A stretch of 64,000 nucleotides of DNA from Thalassospira xianhensis MCCC 1A02616 (GTDB taxonomy: Bacteria > Pseudomonadota > Alphaproteobacteria > Rhodospirillales > Thalassospiraceae): assembly GCF_003326475.1 (NCBI RefSeq), contig NZ_JPWA01000022.1:19124-83123 (forward strand), given 5' to 3'. The notes under the pieces were generated by a model that saw only the letters and a program-made list of their open reading frames with translations, was not told the origin of the DNA and made no database searches. This document shows, one piece after another, positions 9,435-17,868 of the stretch. Each line of letters opens with the position of its first letter. Position 1 is the stretch's first letter. Made by a program: the position numbers and the translations under genes.

Positions 9435-10211
9435 CTAAGCTATGTAGCTGACATAATGGGCGGATTCCGGCAGGCGGATCACCCCGATTTCGGTTTGGAA
9501 AATATCGCGAAGCGTATCGGACTGCATGAAGTCGGCTGCTGCGCCCTGCCAGCAAGTGCGACCACCGCGGAGGGCGAGGATATGATCGGCAAAACGTCCG
9601 ACCATGTCGATGTCATGCAAAACCGCGATCACGGTCAGGCCGATTTCGGATTTAAGATTGGCGACAAGTTGCAGGATGTCGCGCTGATGGCCGACATCAA
9701 GGGCGGAGGTCGGTTCATCAAGCAGCAGAACCGGGGCATCCTGTGCCAGTAGCATGGCAAGCCAGACGCGTTGGCGCTCCCCACCCGAAAGGCTTGCGAC
9801 AAAGCGGTCGGCAAATTCGGTGACATGGGTCATTTCCATGGCACGTTCTATTTTTTCGTGATCGTCCGCCCGATAACGGCCAAAGGCACCGCGCCATGGA
9901 TAGCGGCCAAAGGCAACCAGTTCGCGGACACTGAGGTGGGCAGGCACAATCGGGCTTTGCGGTAGATAGGCGACCTTGCGGGCGAAATCACGCGTGCTGT
10001 GCGTGTCAAGGATTTGGGTATCAAGTGTGATCTGCCCGGATGCGGGTTTGTTTTTGCGAGCAAGCAATTTCAAAAGCGTACTTTTGCCCGATCCGTTATG
10101 CCCGACAATTGCGCTGAATGCGCCGGTCGGGAAGGACACCGATATATCGCCCAGCAGCGTTTTCGGGTTCTTGCCTTCGCTTTGGAAGAAGACATTTTTC
10201 AGATCGAACAT
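9435..10211 (-). CDS. fhuC: Siderophore ABC ATP-binding protein (FhuC type)
   Basis: This cytoplasmic ATPase energises the siderophore importer. It has Walker A GHNGSGKST, signature LSGGERQR, Walker B VLLLDEPTS and an H-loop histidine in VLHDID. I place the start at the ATG of MFDLKNVFF (10211), giving 258 residues, because family members begin with this strand. The reading frame stays open to an ATG at 10262, whose extra 17 residues (MLSAILQRH...) look unlike the family. Neither start has a strong ribosome-binding site. It is the first gene of the fhu operon and follows a region with iron-box-like repeats. Confidence 0.9.
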   Translation of the reverse strand: MFDLKNVFFQSEGKNPKTLLGDISVSFPTGAFSAIVGHNGSGKSTLLKLLARKNKPASGQITLDTQILDTHSTRDFARKVAYLPQSPIVPAHLSVRELVAFGRYPWRGAFGRYRADDHEKIERAMEMTHVTEFADRFVASLSGGERQRVWLAMLLAQDAPVLLLDEPTSALDVGHQRDILQLVANLKSEIGLTVIAVLHDIDMVGRFADHILALRGGRTCWQGAAADFMQSDTLRDIFQTEIGVIRLPESAHYVSYIA

Positions 10212-10286
10212 TGGACGGAAACTCGCAAGAATTCGGTGCCGTTGCAAAATCGCGGATAGCATCCGGCAAAGCAGGCTGTATGAATA

Positions 10287-10339
10287 TGAGAATGCCTATC
10301 AATAACCTGATAAAAATGCAACCGAGTTGCGATTGCATT
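10287..10339 (-). promoter_or_regulatory. Candidate iron-responsive operators of the fhu operon
   Basis: Two elements lie 76-128 bases upstream of the fhuC start. TGA-N9-TCA (10287-10301) matches the iron-rhodo-box consensus bound by RirA. A second dyad, AATGCAA (10315-10321) and TTGCATT (10333-10339) with an 11-base spacer, resembles TGCAA-rich alphaproteobacterial Fur/Mur boxes; within it GCAAC-CGA-GTTGC forms a smaller dyad. Both matches are short, so only iron control in general is inferred. Confidence 0.45.
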
Positions 10340-10509
10340 TTGTGGCAAAAGTAAATCATCATACAAAATGACTTTTCAGATTTGGCCTTTCGCGATAGCA
10401 ATAGACATAATGATTTCCCTGCACCGGATCGCGGTCGAACGGTCGTCCGGGTTGCATTAAAGGGAAGGGTCAAAACGGGGAAAACCCGCCAAAATATCAG
10501 GGAGATATC

Positions 10510-11400
10510 ATGTCCAAAGTCAAAACGGTCCTACCGAATTTGCGCTGTACGCTGGGCGAGGGACCGCATTGGGATGCCGGGGATGGCGTTCTTTACTGGG
10601 TGGATATTGTTGGTAAAACCGCATTCGCATTGCGCCCGCGTGATGGCGGTTCGCGAAGCTGGACGTTTGATCAGCCGGTATCGGCGATTGTGCCGCGCAC
10701 AGGCGGCGGACTTTTGGTGGCACTGGCCGACGGGTTGGCATTTCTGGATGCCGAAAGCGGGCAGACGACGCCGTTTGTTGCCCCGGATGCCGATCATCCC
10801 GGCAATCGGTCAAACGAGGCGCGGGTTGATCCGGCAGGACGATTCTGGCACGGGACCATGCAAAACAATATCGGTCCGAATGGCGAAGACCTGCCGGTGA
10901 CGGTATCGACAGGAACGTTGAACCGTGTCGCACCGGACGGCGACATCAAACGCTTTGTTGCCGATATCGGGATTTCGAACACGTTGCTGTGGTCTTCTGA
11001 TGGTACAAAGATGTTCTTTGGCGATACGATCAGGAACACACTGGATGTTTATGATTACGACATGGCAACCGGCACGCCGTCCAACCCCAAGCCGTTCTTT
11101 GGCCCGCATGAGCGGGGCAACATGGACGGATCGGCGATGGATGAGGATGGCTATATCTGGAATGCGCGCTGGGGCGGGAGTTGTTTGATCCGGTTTGCGC
11201 CTGATGGCTCGGTGGATCGTATCGTCGAACTTCCGGTGACGCAGCCGACGAGTTGTGTGTTTGGCGGGCCGGACCTTAAAACGCTTTATATCACGTCGGC
11301 ATCCGTCGGGCTCACCGGTAATGGTAACGAGATTGAAGGTGCGTTGCTGTCGATTGAAACCGATGTAGCAGGGCAGGGCTGTACCCGGTTCGCCGGTTAG
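10510..11400 (+). CDS. SMP-30/gluconolactonase family sugar lactonase
   Basis: This is a predicted metal-dependent lactonase with a six-bladed beta-propeller, 296 residues. It carries the N-terminal metal glutamate in LGEGPHWD (near residue 18), the asparagine of the ISNTLLWSSDG block and the aspartate of GNMDGSAMDEDG. These are the expected metal ligands of the SMP-30 family. Such enzymes open gluconolactone or aldarolactones. Since uronate dehydrogenase makes an aldarolactone and lies 5 kb away, this could supply the next step, but the link is inferred. It starts at an ATG after GGGAGA and is divergent from the fhu operon. Confidence 0.82.
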   Translation: MSKVKTVLPNLRCTLGEGPHWDAGDGVLYWVDIVGKTAFALRPRDGGSRSWTFDQPVSAIVPRTGGGLLVALADGLAFLDAESGQTTPFVAPDADHPGNRSNEARVDPAGRFWHGTMQNNIGPNGEDLPVTVSTGTLNRVAPDGDIKRFVADIGISNTLLWSSDGTKMFFGDTIRNTLDVYDYDMATGTPSNPKPFFGPHERGNMDGSAMDEDGYIWNARWGGSCLIRFAPDGSVDRIVELPVTQPTSCVFGGPDLKTLYITSASVGLTGNGNEIEGALLSIETDVAGQGCTRFAG

Positions 11401-11577
11401 GCGGGTATCGAGTTGAGGGGCTGCAGGCCGTTTTGCAGCCTGCCGTTGCCTTGATGAAATAACATAACTTTAATCAGTAATTTTGCCGATTTTTGGCCTT
11501 GGTTTTCTTGTTGTTTGCAGTCACGATTGCGAACGGGGGACTACACCCAATAATAACTTGAGCAAACTGAGGCCAGA

Positions 11578-13143
11578 ATGAAACTCTCTTCATGGATTTG
11601 GGGAAGGTTGCAGACGGTATTGATGATCGGGCTTCTGGTCCTGGTCACGGGCTGTGCCGGACTGCAATCCAATCAGGACCGGGTAACCGGCACCGTCGTT
11701 TTCCGCGAAAGAATTGCCCTGGCACCAAACAGTGCAAATCTTGTCGTGCGACTTCTTGACGTATCAAAGGCTGATGCGCCGTCGACCGAAATTGCATCCA
11801 TAACCCATCCGGCGACCAATCCGCCAATGGTGTTTATCCTGCCTTATGACGCCAAACAGATTGATCCACGCCATCGTTACGTGATCGAGGCAAAGATTGT
11901 AACCAAGAATGGCGATCTTCTGTTTCGCAATGATCAGGCATATCCCGTGCTGACCAATGATGCGCCCGATGATGTCGAAGTGATGGTCAAACGCGCCGGG
12001 CCGGGATCAGCGGCCGCCGCGCGCAATGGCGGCAGTTCGGATGTTGAACGCGATGTTGCCGCGATCGAGGCACGCCTGCCCGATCTGCGGATGATCCCGG
12101 GCAGTTATAGTGCCGGGGACAGCAAGGCGACATTCAAGGCCTATGTTACTACCGATGGGCAGCCTGTCTATGTGGAGGAACATCGCGATCTTGGGGATTA
12201 TGGCAAGTCGGATGTCAAATTCTATTATCGCAATGGCAAACTTCTGCGATTTGTTGAAGATGCCAATCGCACAAATTTTGGCGGAGCAAGTGACGGTGAT
12301 GCGCTGAACTTTACGCTTAATCTTGATTTTGCCATGGGCCGCTTTGCCGGGGGATCGAAAACCGTCAATGGCGTACCTGGCACCCCGGACGAGCATGAAG
12401 TCAGCGGGGCGATGGCGCAAAGCAAGGTAGCATTAAGCCGGATCGAGGCCGCCCTTGGTGAAGCTGCAATGGCACCGGTTACCGGTCGCCAGACTTTTGT
12501 CTGCGAGGATAAAAGCCGGTTCTATGCCACTTTCGAGGGGCGCAAGGGCGAGGCGGTTATTGAATTTCTTGGCCGTGAGCCGCTTGTCCTGAACATCAAG
12601 CGGACCGGTTCCGGGTATGAATATGCCAACGAGATGTATTCAATTCGTGGCAAGGGGCAGGAAGCGATCTGGACCGGGCCGAGTGGTTCGACCAAATGTG
12701 CGGTTTCTGCCGAAATTACCGGGCTTGCACTTGCCCCCGGCGATTTCCCGGTCGTCGATATCACGGAGCTTGAAAAACCGGAAAATCCGGAATGGACCCG
12801 CTTCATCAACGAACTGATGCCCGCAATCAATTCCTGCCTTGCGGTATCAAGCGGTGATCTGACGTCGGTTCTGAAAGCCTGGCCGTTGAACCATGGCATG
12901 GTCGGCGTTCGCACGATAAACAGCAATGGCGGGCGCTATGACTGTCTTGCGCCGACCGACGGACTTGGCGAAGTTCATACCGAACTGGTCGAGGCCAATA
13001 CCAACCGCCTGCCCGGGGAGGGGAATGTACGTTTCACCCCTGCTAGCGGGGCCTATCCCGGCGGGGAATGCTTCAGCCACCAGCGGCTTGAACATAACGG
13101 TATCTTTATCGGCTGGCTGTCACGCAATAACTGCACGAGCTGA
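11578..13143 (+). CDS. Lipoprotein with YscW/YbaY-like and MliC-like lysozyme-inhibitor domains
   Basis: This is a 521-residue envelope lipoprotein. The signal peptide ends in the lipobox VTGC with acylated Cys26. Residues about 33-140 resemble the YbaY/YscW lipoprotein-chaperone domain (VTGTVVFRERIALAPNSANLVVRLLDVS). Residues about 305-378 fit the MliC/PliC C-type-lysozyme inhibitor domain: a Phe-x-Cys start, SGYEYANEMYSIRGKGQEAIW with the conserved Ser and Lys, and a closing cysteine. The middle region and the Cys-containing C-terminus (about 395-521) are unassigned. A likely role is protection of peptidoglycan from lysozyme. The gene stands alone and ends at a strong terminator. Confidence 0.72.
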   Translation: MKLSSWIWGRLQTVLMIGLLVLVTGCAGLQSNQDRVTGTVVFRERIALAPNSANLVVRLLDVSKADAPSTEIASITHPATNPPMVFILPYDAKQIDPRHRYVIEAKIVTKNGDLLFRNDQAYPVLTNDAPDDVEVMVKRAGPGSAAAARNGGSSDVERDVAAIEARLPDLRMIPGSYSAGDSKATFKAYVTTDGQPVYVEEHRDLGDYGKSDVKFYYRNGKLLRFVEDANRTNFGGASDGDALNFTLNLDFAMGRFAGGSKTVNGVPGTPDEHEVSGAMAQSKVALSRIEAALGEAAMAPVTGRQTFVCEDKSRFYATFEGRKGEAVIEFLGREPLVLNIKRTGSGYEYANEMYSIRGKGQEAIWTGPSGSTKCAVSAEITGLALAPGDFPVVDITELEKPENPEWTRFINELMPAINSCLAVSSGDLTSVLKAWPLNHGMVGVRTINSNGGRYDCLAPTDGLGEVHTELVEANTNRLPGEGNVRFTPASGAYPGGECFSHQRLEHNGIFIGWLSRNNCTS

Positions 13144-13163
13144 TGGTCGAAAATCCGCAATAG

Positions 13164-13197
13164 AAAAGCCCCGCAGCACTGGCTGCGGGGCTTTTTT
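13164..13197 (+). terminator. Intrinsic terminator after the lipoprotein gene
   Basis: AAAAGCCCCGCAG (13164-13176) pairs perfectly with CTGCGGGGCTTTT (13183-13195) over a 6-base loop and runs into a T-tract. The A-rich 5' side means it can also act on the minus strand for the convergent GNAT gene. Confidence 0.9.
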
Positions 13198-13231
13198 CAT
13201 CAGATCACGGTCGTCTAATCGATGTGCCAAC

Positions 13232-13738
13232 TCAATGTGTCATTTGGCCGGTTGCCCGAAGGATGCCCGTTGAACCCGAAAGGGCATTCCCATTGCCAAG
13301 ATTGATGCCAAGGAACCTGTGGCGATCAAAATGGCCGGGCATCAAAAGCCCGTTGGCAGGGGCCGCATGAAAACCGAAGCGCGCGTAATAGTCTGGGTCG
13401 CCGACCAGCAGAACCGACTTGTGCCCGGTTGACTGCGCAGCATTCAGTGCCGCATACATCAAACCTGCACCAACGCCCGAGCCGCTATAGGCTTTTTCAA
13501 CCGCAAGCGGCCCCAGCAACAGCGAAGACCCGCTGTCACCGGCTTTGACATTCCACAACCGTACCGTACCGATCATGTGTTTGCCGTCGTGGGCGACAAA
13601 CGCCAGACCATCAGCCGGAAGGCGGCCACGGCGCAGCAATTCAGAAGATTTCTGAAAGCGCGCCGGACCCATGACGCGATCAAGCAGCTTTTCACGTTCG
13701 ACGTGCGAAAGGCTGTTTTCGCGATCAATCACGATCAT
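13232..13738 (-). CDS. GNAT family N-acetyltransferase (YhbS-like)
   Basis: This 168-residue cytoplasmic acetyltransferase has a GNAT fold. The acetyl-CoA binding motif A region reads LGPLAVEKAYSGSGVGAGLM (V-x-x-x-x-Q/R-x-G-x-G/A form, here YSGSGVGAGL). It is followed by the YhbS-type SVLLVGDPDYYARFGF block, in which a strand-turn carries the conserved Tyr-Phe-Gly-Phe residues. The substrate is unknown. It lies 11 bases downstream of the ornithine decarboxylase stop on the same strand, so it is probably cotranscribed with it; polyamine acetylation is only a speculation from that position. Confidence 0.82.
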   Translation of the reverse strand: MIVIDRENSLSHVEREKLLDRVMGPARFQKSSELLRRGRLPADGLAFVAHDGKHMIGTVRLWNVKAGDSGSSLLLGPLAVEKAYSGSGVGAGLMYAALNAAQSTGHKSVLLVGDPDYYARFGFHAAPANGLLMPGHFDRHRFLGINLGNGNALSGSTGILRATGQMTH

Positions 13739-13749
13739 CGATGCGATCC

Positions 13750-14883
13750 CTAGATCACATAGGCGGTCAGCGGTGCGAAACCGTTGAACGCCACCGAGGC
13801 ATAAGTGGTGGTATAGGCACCGGTTGCTTCGATCAGAACCTCGTCACCGATGGTCAGCGCAATCGGCAGATCATAGGGTTTCTTTTCGTAAAGCACGTCG
13901 GCCGAATCACAGGTCGGACCGGCAAGAACGCACGGTGCAACATCGCCGCCGTCATGGATCGTGGTGATCGGATAACGGATCGCTTCGTCCATGGTTTCGG
14001 CAAGGCCACCGAATTTACCGATATCAAGGTAAACCCAACGCACATCGTCATCTTCATGTTTGCGCGAAATTAGCACGACTTCAGCTTTGATCACGCCTGC
14101 ATCACCAACCATGCCACGGCCCGGCTCGATAATGGTTTCGGGCATGTGGTTGCCGAAATGGTTGTGAAGTGCATCAATGATTGCGGCACCGTATGCTTCG
14201 GTTGCCGGAACGTCGCGCAGATACCGGGTCGGGAAACCGCCACCCATATTGACCATGCGAAGGACAATGCCCTTTTCGGCAAGGGTGCGGAAAATCGACG
14301 AGGCTTCTGCAAGGGCGGTGTTCCAAGCATCAAGATTGCACTGCTGCGATCCGACATGGAAGGAAACGCCATAGGCGTCCAGACCCATGTGATGGGCATG
14401 CTGAAGAACTTCGAGCGCCATGCTCGGTGCGCAGCCGAATTTGCGCGACAGCGGCCATTCAGCACCTTCGCCATCAGTCAGAATGCGGCAGAACACACGC
14501 GAAGCCGGAGCAACACGGGCGATCTTTTCGACTTCTTCGACGCAATCAACGGCGAACAGGCGAACACCCATTTCATAAGCACGCGCAATGTCGCGTTCTT
14601 TCTTGATGGTGTTTCCAAACGAAATACGCTCTGGGCTCGCACCTGCGGCCATCGCCATTTCGATTTCGGGCACGGATGCAGTGTCGAAGTTGCTACCAAG
14701 ATCGGCAAGCAGGCTGAGAACTTCCGGTGCCGGGTTTGCCTTGACCGCATAGAAAATGCGGGAATCCGGCAGGGCACGGGTGAAGGTTTCGTAGTTACGC
14801 TGAACCACGTCAAGGTCAACGACCAGGCACGGACCTTCCGGTCGGTTCTGGGCGAGAAAATCGATAATACGCTGAGTTGCCAT
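13750..14883 (-). CDS. speF: Ornithine/lysine decarboxylase, alanine-racemase-fold type
   Basis: This PLP enzyme makes putrescine (or cadaverine) from ornithine (or lysine). The chosen ATG yields 377 residues with a GGGAG ribosome-binding site; an upstream start at 14904 would add seven residues. Features of fold-III decarboxylases are the PLP lysine at about Lys48 (FYAVKANP), the SFHVGSQ strand, the glycine loop NMGGGFP, the phosphate-binding EPGRGMVGDAG and the catalytic cysteine near 325 (AGPTCDSADVL). GPTCDSADVL is the usual form in ornithine decarboxylases. It is preceded by a long structured leader of the alphaproteobacterial speF type. The symbol follows that usage, although the fold differs from E. 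coli SpeF. Confidence 0.9.
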   Translation of the reverse strand: MATQRIIDFLAQNRPEGPCLVVDLDVVQRNYETFTRALPDSRIFYAVKANPAPEVLSLLADLGSNFDTASVPEIEMAMAAGASPERISFGNTIKKERDIARAYEMGVRLFAVDCVEEVEKIARVAPASRVFCRILTDGEGAEWPLSRKFGCAPSMALEVLQHAHHMGLDAYGVSFHVGSQQCNLDAWNTALAEASSIFRTLAEKGIVLRMVNMGGGFPTRYLRDVPATEAYGAAIIDALHNHFGNHMPETIIEPGRGMVGDAGVIKAEVVLISRKHEDDDVRWVYLDIGKFGGLAETMDEAIRYPITTIHDGGDVAPCVLAGPTCDSADVLYEKKPYDLPIALTIGDEVLIEATGAYTTTYASVAFNGFAPLTAYVI

Positions 14884-15256
14884 TGGGGCGTTCTCCCATT
14901 CCACGATATGGCAGCTTGCGGTACCTGATGCGTTTAGGCGCGGTGGAGGCGCATATACGCGGACTACCGTCAGGCTGATAAGCTCCGGCGCCTACCGGAA
15001 CTTGCGAAACTTTTGCCTCGCTCTGGATGGGAGTTTCCCGTCCGCACGTAGGGCAATGATGGTGTGCCTCTTCAGTGTCGGTGGTATTTGGACAACCACC
15101 TGAGACCAAAAAAGCCCTACACCGTCGTTGCTTTAAGTAAGTCCTACGGGTTCCATCTAGCAGGACCACCACAGGCACGTGCGACTTTGGGCAAGTCGCG
15201 ATGTACGCCTGTTGAACCCCACGTGCAAGTGAAATTTTATGGCGTTTTGTCATGAG
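14884..15256 (-). promoter_or_regulatory. Structured 5' leader of the ornithine decarboxylase (speF-type element)
   Basis: About 370 bases upstream of the decarboxylase carry no credible gene but many nested stems. One hairpin has arms GCGACTT/AAGTCGC (15181-15187 and 15193-15199). It is enclosed by ACAGGC/GCCTGT (15171-15176 and 15207-15212) and by GGGTTC/GAACCC (15148-15153 and 15214-15219). GCACGTG-like segments at both ends can extend this arm. Alphaproteobacterial ornithine decarboxylase genes are known to carry a conserved leader RNA called speF. Position, size and structure fit, but I cannot run a covariance model. A polyamine-sensing role is inferred. Confidence 0.6.
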
Positions 15257-15470
15257 ACAACCGCAGAAACGTCGAACTATTCATGTTGCTTCGCACAAAA
15301 TGGCGCGAATGGCCGATTTTGGGGTTGGCAAGAACGTGATTTATCGGATTTCGACATGGGGCATTGCAATTTGTGCATATCCAGAGATGAGATTGACCGC
15401 GTCCGATTACCAGAGTAGCGATAAATAACGGGCGGTAATTGCGCGCCGAATTTAAACAGGATGGCATAGA
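15257..15470. other. Divergent promoter region, decarboxylase leader / anion permease
   Basis: This region must hold the promoters of both divergent transcripts. I see no convincing inverted repeat or clear -35/-10 pair. AGGATGG just before 15471 is the likely ribosome-binding site for the TTG start of the permease. Confidence 0.4.
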
Positions 15471-16697
15471 TTGGATTGGCTGGTTGTTGCCGTATTTGGC
15501 GGAGTCTATATCGGCATGGCGCTGGGGCGTTGGCCGGGGCTTGCGATCAATCGTACGGGGATTGCGTTGATTGGCGCGCTGGTGCTGCTGTTAAGCGGCG
15601 CGGTCGATGGGGATGCAGCACTGGCATCGGTCGATTTCGCAACACTTTCGGTGTTGCTGACATTGATGGTGTTGTCATCGCAATATGCCGCCAGCGGTTT
15701 CTTTGACTGGATCGGTAACCGGATCACCCACCTTGACCTGACCGCGCGCGGGCTTCTGGCTGGGGTGATTGCGATTTGCGGCGGACTGTCGGCGGTGATG
15801 ACCAATGATGTTGTTGTCTGGGCGGTAACGCCGATTCTGATACAGGGCGTGATGTCCCGCCGTCTTGATCCGCGTCCCTATGTGATTGCGGTCGCGTGTG
15901 CTGCCAATGCCGGATCTGCCGCGACCCTGATCGGTAATCCACAGAACCTGATGATTGCCGAATTCGGGCAGCTTGATTTCACGGCCTTTCTCCTTGCGTG
16001 CGGTGTGCCGGCCCTGATTGGACTTTTGATTGTATATGGCGTGATTGCCTATGGTCCGATGACCCGCGCCGCGTTTGATTCGGTGCCAAATGGTGCAGTA
16101 TTGGGTGAAGGTGCGCCGATCCGTCTTGACCGACCGATGCTGATCAAGGCATTGGCCGCGACCCTGGCGGTAATCGCGATCTTTATCTTTGTAGAAGATC
16201 GCGCCCTTTGGTCATTGCTGATTGTGGCCGTGCTATTGCTGAGCCGAAAGCTTGGTACTGATCAGGTGCTGGGCCGGGTCGACTGGCATTTGCTAGCGCT
16301 ATTTTGTGGGCTGTTCATCGTTACCGGGGCAATGGCCGGTGATGATGCGATTGCCGCCTTGTTCCGCGATGCGCTCTCGGGGCTTCGGATTGATAACCCG
16401 GCGGTGCTGGCGGTCCTTTCACTTGCGGGCAGTAACACGATTGGCAATGTACCGCTGGTGATGATGTTGCTGTCACTTGGCCCGGATTGGACGCCGGAAC
16501 TGTTGCACGGGCTTGCGGTTTTCAGCACATTGTCGGGCAACTTTTTAATTGTCGGATCGGTTGCCAATATCATTGCGGTCGAACAGGCGCGCGCCGCCGG
16601 TATTGCCATCGGCTTTGGCGATTATGCCCGGATCGGCGTTCCGGTTACCCTGATCAGTCTTGCGTTTGCGTGGGGCTGGATCATGCTGTTTGTTTGA
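15471..16697 (+). CDS. SLC13/ArsB-NhaD-type anion permease
   Basis: This is an inner-membrane transporter of 408 residues with about 11 hydrophobic helices in the ion-transporter (arsenite/citrate/Na+:H+) superfamily. Landmarks are the duplicated loops VMTNDVVVWAVTPI (near 110) and SNTIGNVPLVMML (near 320), and the GNPQNLMIAEFG segment. These are the re-entrant NxxxxxxxTP/GNPxN signatures of the family. The start is a TTG with AGGATGG upstream; no ATG start fits. Substrate is not evident: organic acid, sulfate or Na+/H+ exchange are all possible. A DUF3830 gene follows 11 bases later and is probably cotranscribed. Confidence 0.8.
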   Translation: MDWLVVAVFGGVYIGMALGRWPGLAINRTGIALIGALVLLLSGAVDGDAALASVDFATLSVLLTLMVLSSQYAASGFFDWIGNRITHLDLTARGLLAGVIAICGGLSAVMTNDVVVWAVTPILIQGVMSRRLDPRPYVIAVACAANAGSAATLIGNPQNLMIAEFGQLDFTAFLLACGVPALIGLLIVYGVIAYGPMTRAAFDSVPNGAVLGEGAPIRLDRPMLIKALAATLAVIAIFIFVEDRALWSLLIVAVLLLSRKLGTDQVLGRVDWHLLALFCGLFIVTGAMAGDDAIAALFRDALSGLRIDNPAVLAVLSLAGSNTIGNVPLVMMLLSLGPDWTPELLHGLAVFSTLSGNFLIVGSVANIIAVEQARAAGIAIGFGDYARIGVPVTLISLAFAWGWIMLFV

Positions 16698-16708
16698 ATG
16701 GATTTATC

Positions 16709-17122
16709 ATGACCAAGATTAAAATCACCGCAGGCCCATTCATCTTTGATGGTGTGCTTGAAATCGCCAAGGCACCCCAAACCTGCAAGGCGTTCATGGA
16801 TCGCATGCCGTTTGAAAGCAAGGCGGTACATGTCCGCTGGAGCGGCGAGGGCGTATGGATGCCGCTTGGCGATTATCAGTTTGGCGTTGGGTATGAAAAC
16901 CACACCAGTTTCCCGGCACCGGGTCAGATCATCCTGTATCCCGGCGGGATCAGCGAAACCGAAATCCTGTTGGCCTATGGCGGTGTTCATTTCGCCTCCA
17001 AGGTCGGTCAGCTTGCAGGCAACCATTTCATCACTGTCACCAGAAATGTTGGTGACCTTGAAAAGCTGGGCAAGATGACATTGTGGGAAGGCGCACAACC
17101 GATCCGGTTTGAGATGGCATGA
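16709..17122 (+). CDS. DUF3830 family cyclophilin-like protein
   Basis: This 137-residue cytoplasmic protein matches the DUF3830 pattern, a cyclophilin-like beta-barrel of unknown function. Recognisable blocks are APQTCKAFMDRMPFESKAVH, VRWSGEGVWMPLGD, ENHTSFPAPGQIILYPGG, ISETEILLAYGGVHFASK and QLAGNHFITV. The start is the ATG at 16709. The frame is open further upstream, but that part lies inside the permease gene and is a shadow. Family members often sit in catabolic operons with hydantoin/allantoin-type amidohydrolases. Here the partner is an anion permease, which hints at a shared small substrate. Confidence 0.8.
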   Translation: MTKIKITAGPFIFDGVLEIAKAPQTCKAFMDRMPFESKAVHVRWSGEGVWMPLGDYQFGVGYENHTSFPAPGQIILYPGGISETEILLAYGGVHFASKVGQLAGNHFITVTRNVGDLEKLGKMTLWEGAQPIRFEMA

Positions 17123-17214
17123 TCGCGTCCGCAGTGTGAAGCCGCACACTCGCCAATGTGGCCTGACTGATCTAGAAGCCTTCTTATCTTCGGGATTGGC
17201 AGGCGAGTGCGGAC

Positions 17215-17808
17215 GTGTTTGAGACAATCAATCTTTGGATTCAGGATCATCAGCAGCTGGTCTATACGCTGATTTTTACCTATTGCGTGAGCAAGGCCAG
17301 CATCCTGCCGGTTTTTGTCGGCATCTTTGTCGTGTCCGAAAGCCTTCTGATCGGGCCATCCATGGTCGCGATGATTTCCGGCGCGTTTGTCGGTGACATG
17401 GTACGGTTCTGGTTGGGGCGGAAATATGGTGATGTGATTGTCAGAAAGCTGCCTGACTCGTTTTCAAAGTGGTTGGGCAAAACCATGCGCCTGTTTGAGC
17501 ATTATGGTGTCGCCTACATCATACTGTGTCGCTATCCCAACACCATCCGCTCTATCAGTGTGTTTCCGGTGGGAATGAGCTCGATGTCGTTCATCCGGTT
17601 CCTGCCACTGAGCATCGCATCGATCCTGATCTGGATCGGATCGTTCTTCGCGCTTGGATATGTCTTGGGTGAGGGGATGTCGGAACTGCTGGAACGCAAT
17701 CTGACCTTGCTTAGTCCGATCCTGCTGATTGTATTTCTGGGGCTTGGCTGGTTCGGTCTTCGTCGGATCGACAAGCTGGAGCAACAGGCCGAAAAGGCCA
17801 TCAAGTAA
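17215..17808 (+). CDS. DedA/VTT family membrane protein
   Basis: This 197-residue inner-membrane protein belongs to the DedA (VTT/SNARE-associated) family, linked to lipid flipping and envelope homeostasis. It shows the DedA core: an N-terminal hydrophobic region with the GAFVGDMVRFWLGRKYGD segment and then the conserved arginine in CRYPNTIRSISVFPVGMSSMSFIRF, usually written F.R..P..R...P..AG. It begins at a GTG at 17215 after GGCGAG. The family's usual length is about 200 residues. It ends at a hairpin shared with the convergent U32 gene and has no obvious operon partner. Confidence 0.82.
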   Translation: MFETINLWIQDHQQLVYTLIFTYCVSKASILPVFVGIFVVSESLLIGPSMVAMISGAFVGDMVRFWLGRKYGDVIVRKLPDSFSKWLGKTMRLFEHYGVAYIILCRYPNTIRSISVFPVGMSSMSFIRFLPLSIASILIWIGSFFALGYVLGEGMSELLERNLTLLSPILLIVFLGLGWFGLRRIDKLEQQAEKAIK

Positions 17809-17816
17809 CCCAAAAG

Positions 17817-17846
17817 AAAACGGCAGCCACATTGGGCTGCCGTTTC
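17817..17846. terminator. Bidirectional terminator, dedA / U32 gene
   Basis: AAACGGCAGCC (17818-17828) and GGCTGCCGTTT (17835-17845) form an 11-bp stem with a 6-base loop. It has an A-run on the left and T's on the right, so it can end both convergent transcripts. Confidence 0.8.
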
Positions 17847-17868
17847 TGTATCCGGGCGTTGTGTATGC

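Noticed and set aside
14816..15253. A 145-codon frame running through the decarboxylase leader
   Set aside because: It overlaps the decarboxylase start out of frame and covers the structured leader. The product has no domain and no good ribosome-binding site.
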